Origin: a gamma proteobacterium HIMB30
Lineage (GTDB): Bacteria > Pseudomonadota > Gammaproteobacteria > Pseudomonadales > Litorivicinaceae
DNA: 63,149 bases
Direction of reading: 5' to 3'
NCBI GenBank assembly: GCA_000227525.2
Contig: AGIG01000035.1
Span: forward strand, 1 to 63,149
The notes beneath the pieces are model-generated. The model searched no databases. It saw only the letters and a program-made list of their open reading frames with translations, and had not been told where the DNA came from. Every line of letters starts with the position of its first letter. Position 1 is the stretch's first letter. Positions 62,937 through 63,149 of this stretch are shown piece by piece. The translations under genes and the position numbers were made by a program.

Positions 62937-63149
62937 TTAGATTGTGATTTGCTCGAGGCGGCCACCACCGTTTAAGAACGCCTCAACCCACTTCGGCTGA
63001 CGTCCGCGGCCGGTCCAGGTGTTTTCACGATTATTTGGATCTCGATATTTCGGCGCAACGGTTCCGCGCTTGGTTGTATTTTTTGAGCCTGAAATTAATT
63101 TCAATTCCTCCGCTGATAATCCATATTCAGCTGCGATTGATTTAATTTT
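62937..63149 (-). CDS. H-NS-family DNA-binding protein (5' end cut by window edge)
   Basis: Only the last 70 residues are inside the window. KYRDPNNRENTWTGRGRQPKWVEAF is the C-terminal DNA-binding domain of H-NS-like proteins, with the TGRGRQPKW AT-hook-like loop. The N-terminal oligomerisation helices begin outside. Such proteins silence AT-rich acquired DNA, which could include the neighbouring element. Confidence 0.9.
   Translation of the reverse strand, partial: KIKSIAAEYGLSAEELKLISGSKNTTKRGTVAPKYRDPNNRENTWTGRGRQPKWVEAFLNGGGRLEQITI

Overview
The window is a stretch of chromosome from a sulfur-oxidising gammaproteobacterium. The gene order rlmKL-rmf-pyrD, pepN-DUF1315-nadK-DUF1853 and sdhCDAB-sucAB-lpd-sucCD with divergent gltA is of the Pseudomonadales/Oceanospirillales kind. 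A complete periplasmic Sox thiosulfate-oxidation cluster (soxCDXYZAK plus soxB and a soxW-like gene) is present. Family-level placement is inference; no 16S gene is present.

Layout. 1-11.5 kb: housekeeping genes (23S rRNA methyltransferase cut by the left edge, ribosome modulation factor, pyrD, a membrane-anchored GOGAT-like flavoprotein, pepN, nadK, an MsbA-type ABC exporter). 11.6-21.6 kb: tRNA-Asp and tRNA-Val with a clear promoter and terminator, a tyrosine-type DAHP synthase, gpsA, selO, rhlB, a thiolase, dinG, an inositol-phosphatase-family protein and a lipoprotein. 21.6-36.3 kb: htpG, then the TCA-cycle block sdhCDAB-sucAB-lpd-sucCD on the minus strand with gltA divergent; promoters can be read for both arms. 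36.3-41.5 kb: a LysR-like regulator, a HIT protein and molybdenum-cofactor genes (moaA, fused moaC-moaB, moaD, moaE, moeA). 41.5-52 kb: sulfur oxidation. An accessory group (cytochrome c plus CxxxCW rhodanese-like protein; periplasmic alpha/beta hydrolase plus SoxW-like thioredoxin; HupE/UreJ-type membrane protein) leads into soxB, which converges on soxCDXYZAK. SoxC is a molybdenum enzyme, so the neighbouring Moco genes make functional sense. 52-54.5 kb: an ABC-2 transporter and small proteins. 54.7-61.3 kb: a 6.6-kb integrative element in the 3' end of tRNA-Ala(GGC), bounded by an 18-bp direct repeat. It carries a tyrosine recombinase, a PD-(D/E)XK nuclease-like protein, a GIY-YIG protein and a minus-strand run of mostly very acidic proteins of unknown function. 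61.3-63.1 kb: tRNA-Ala, gltX and an H-NS-like gene cut by the right edge.

Most notable: (i) an exact 56-bp tandem duplication at the 3' end of soxD that shifts the frame and removes the last 11 residues; removing one unit restores a normal cytochrome c C-terminus. (ii) The tRNA-Ala element with its unknown acidic proteins, one ending in a (GAG GAT)8-encoded Glu-Asp tail, next to two nuclease folds; this is the best candidate for an undescribed system. (iii) Two translationally coupled periplasmic gene pairs beside the sox genes that look like uncharacterised accessory factors.

Starts were moved from the longest open frame where a ribosome binding site, a promoter or family alignment argued for it; such choices are stated in the entries. 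All function calls come from reading motifs and remembered family sequences; no searches were run.
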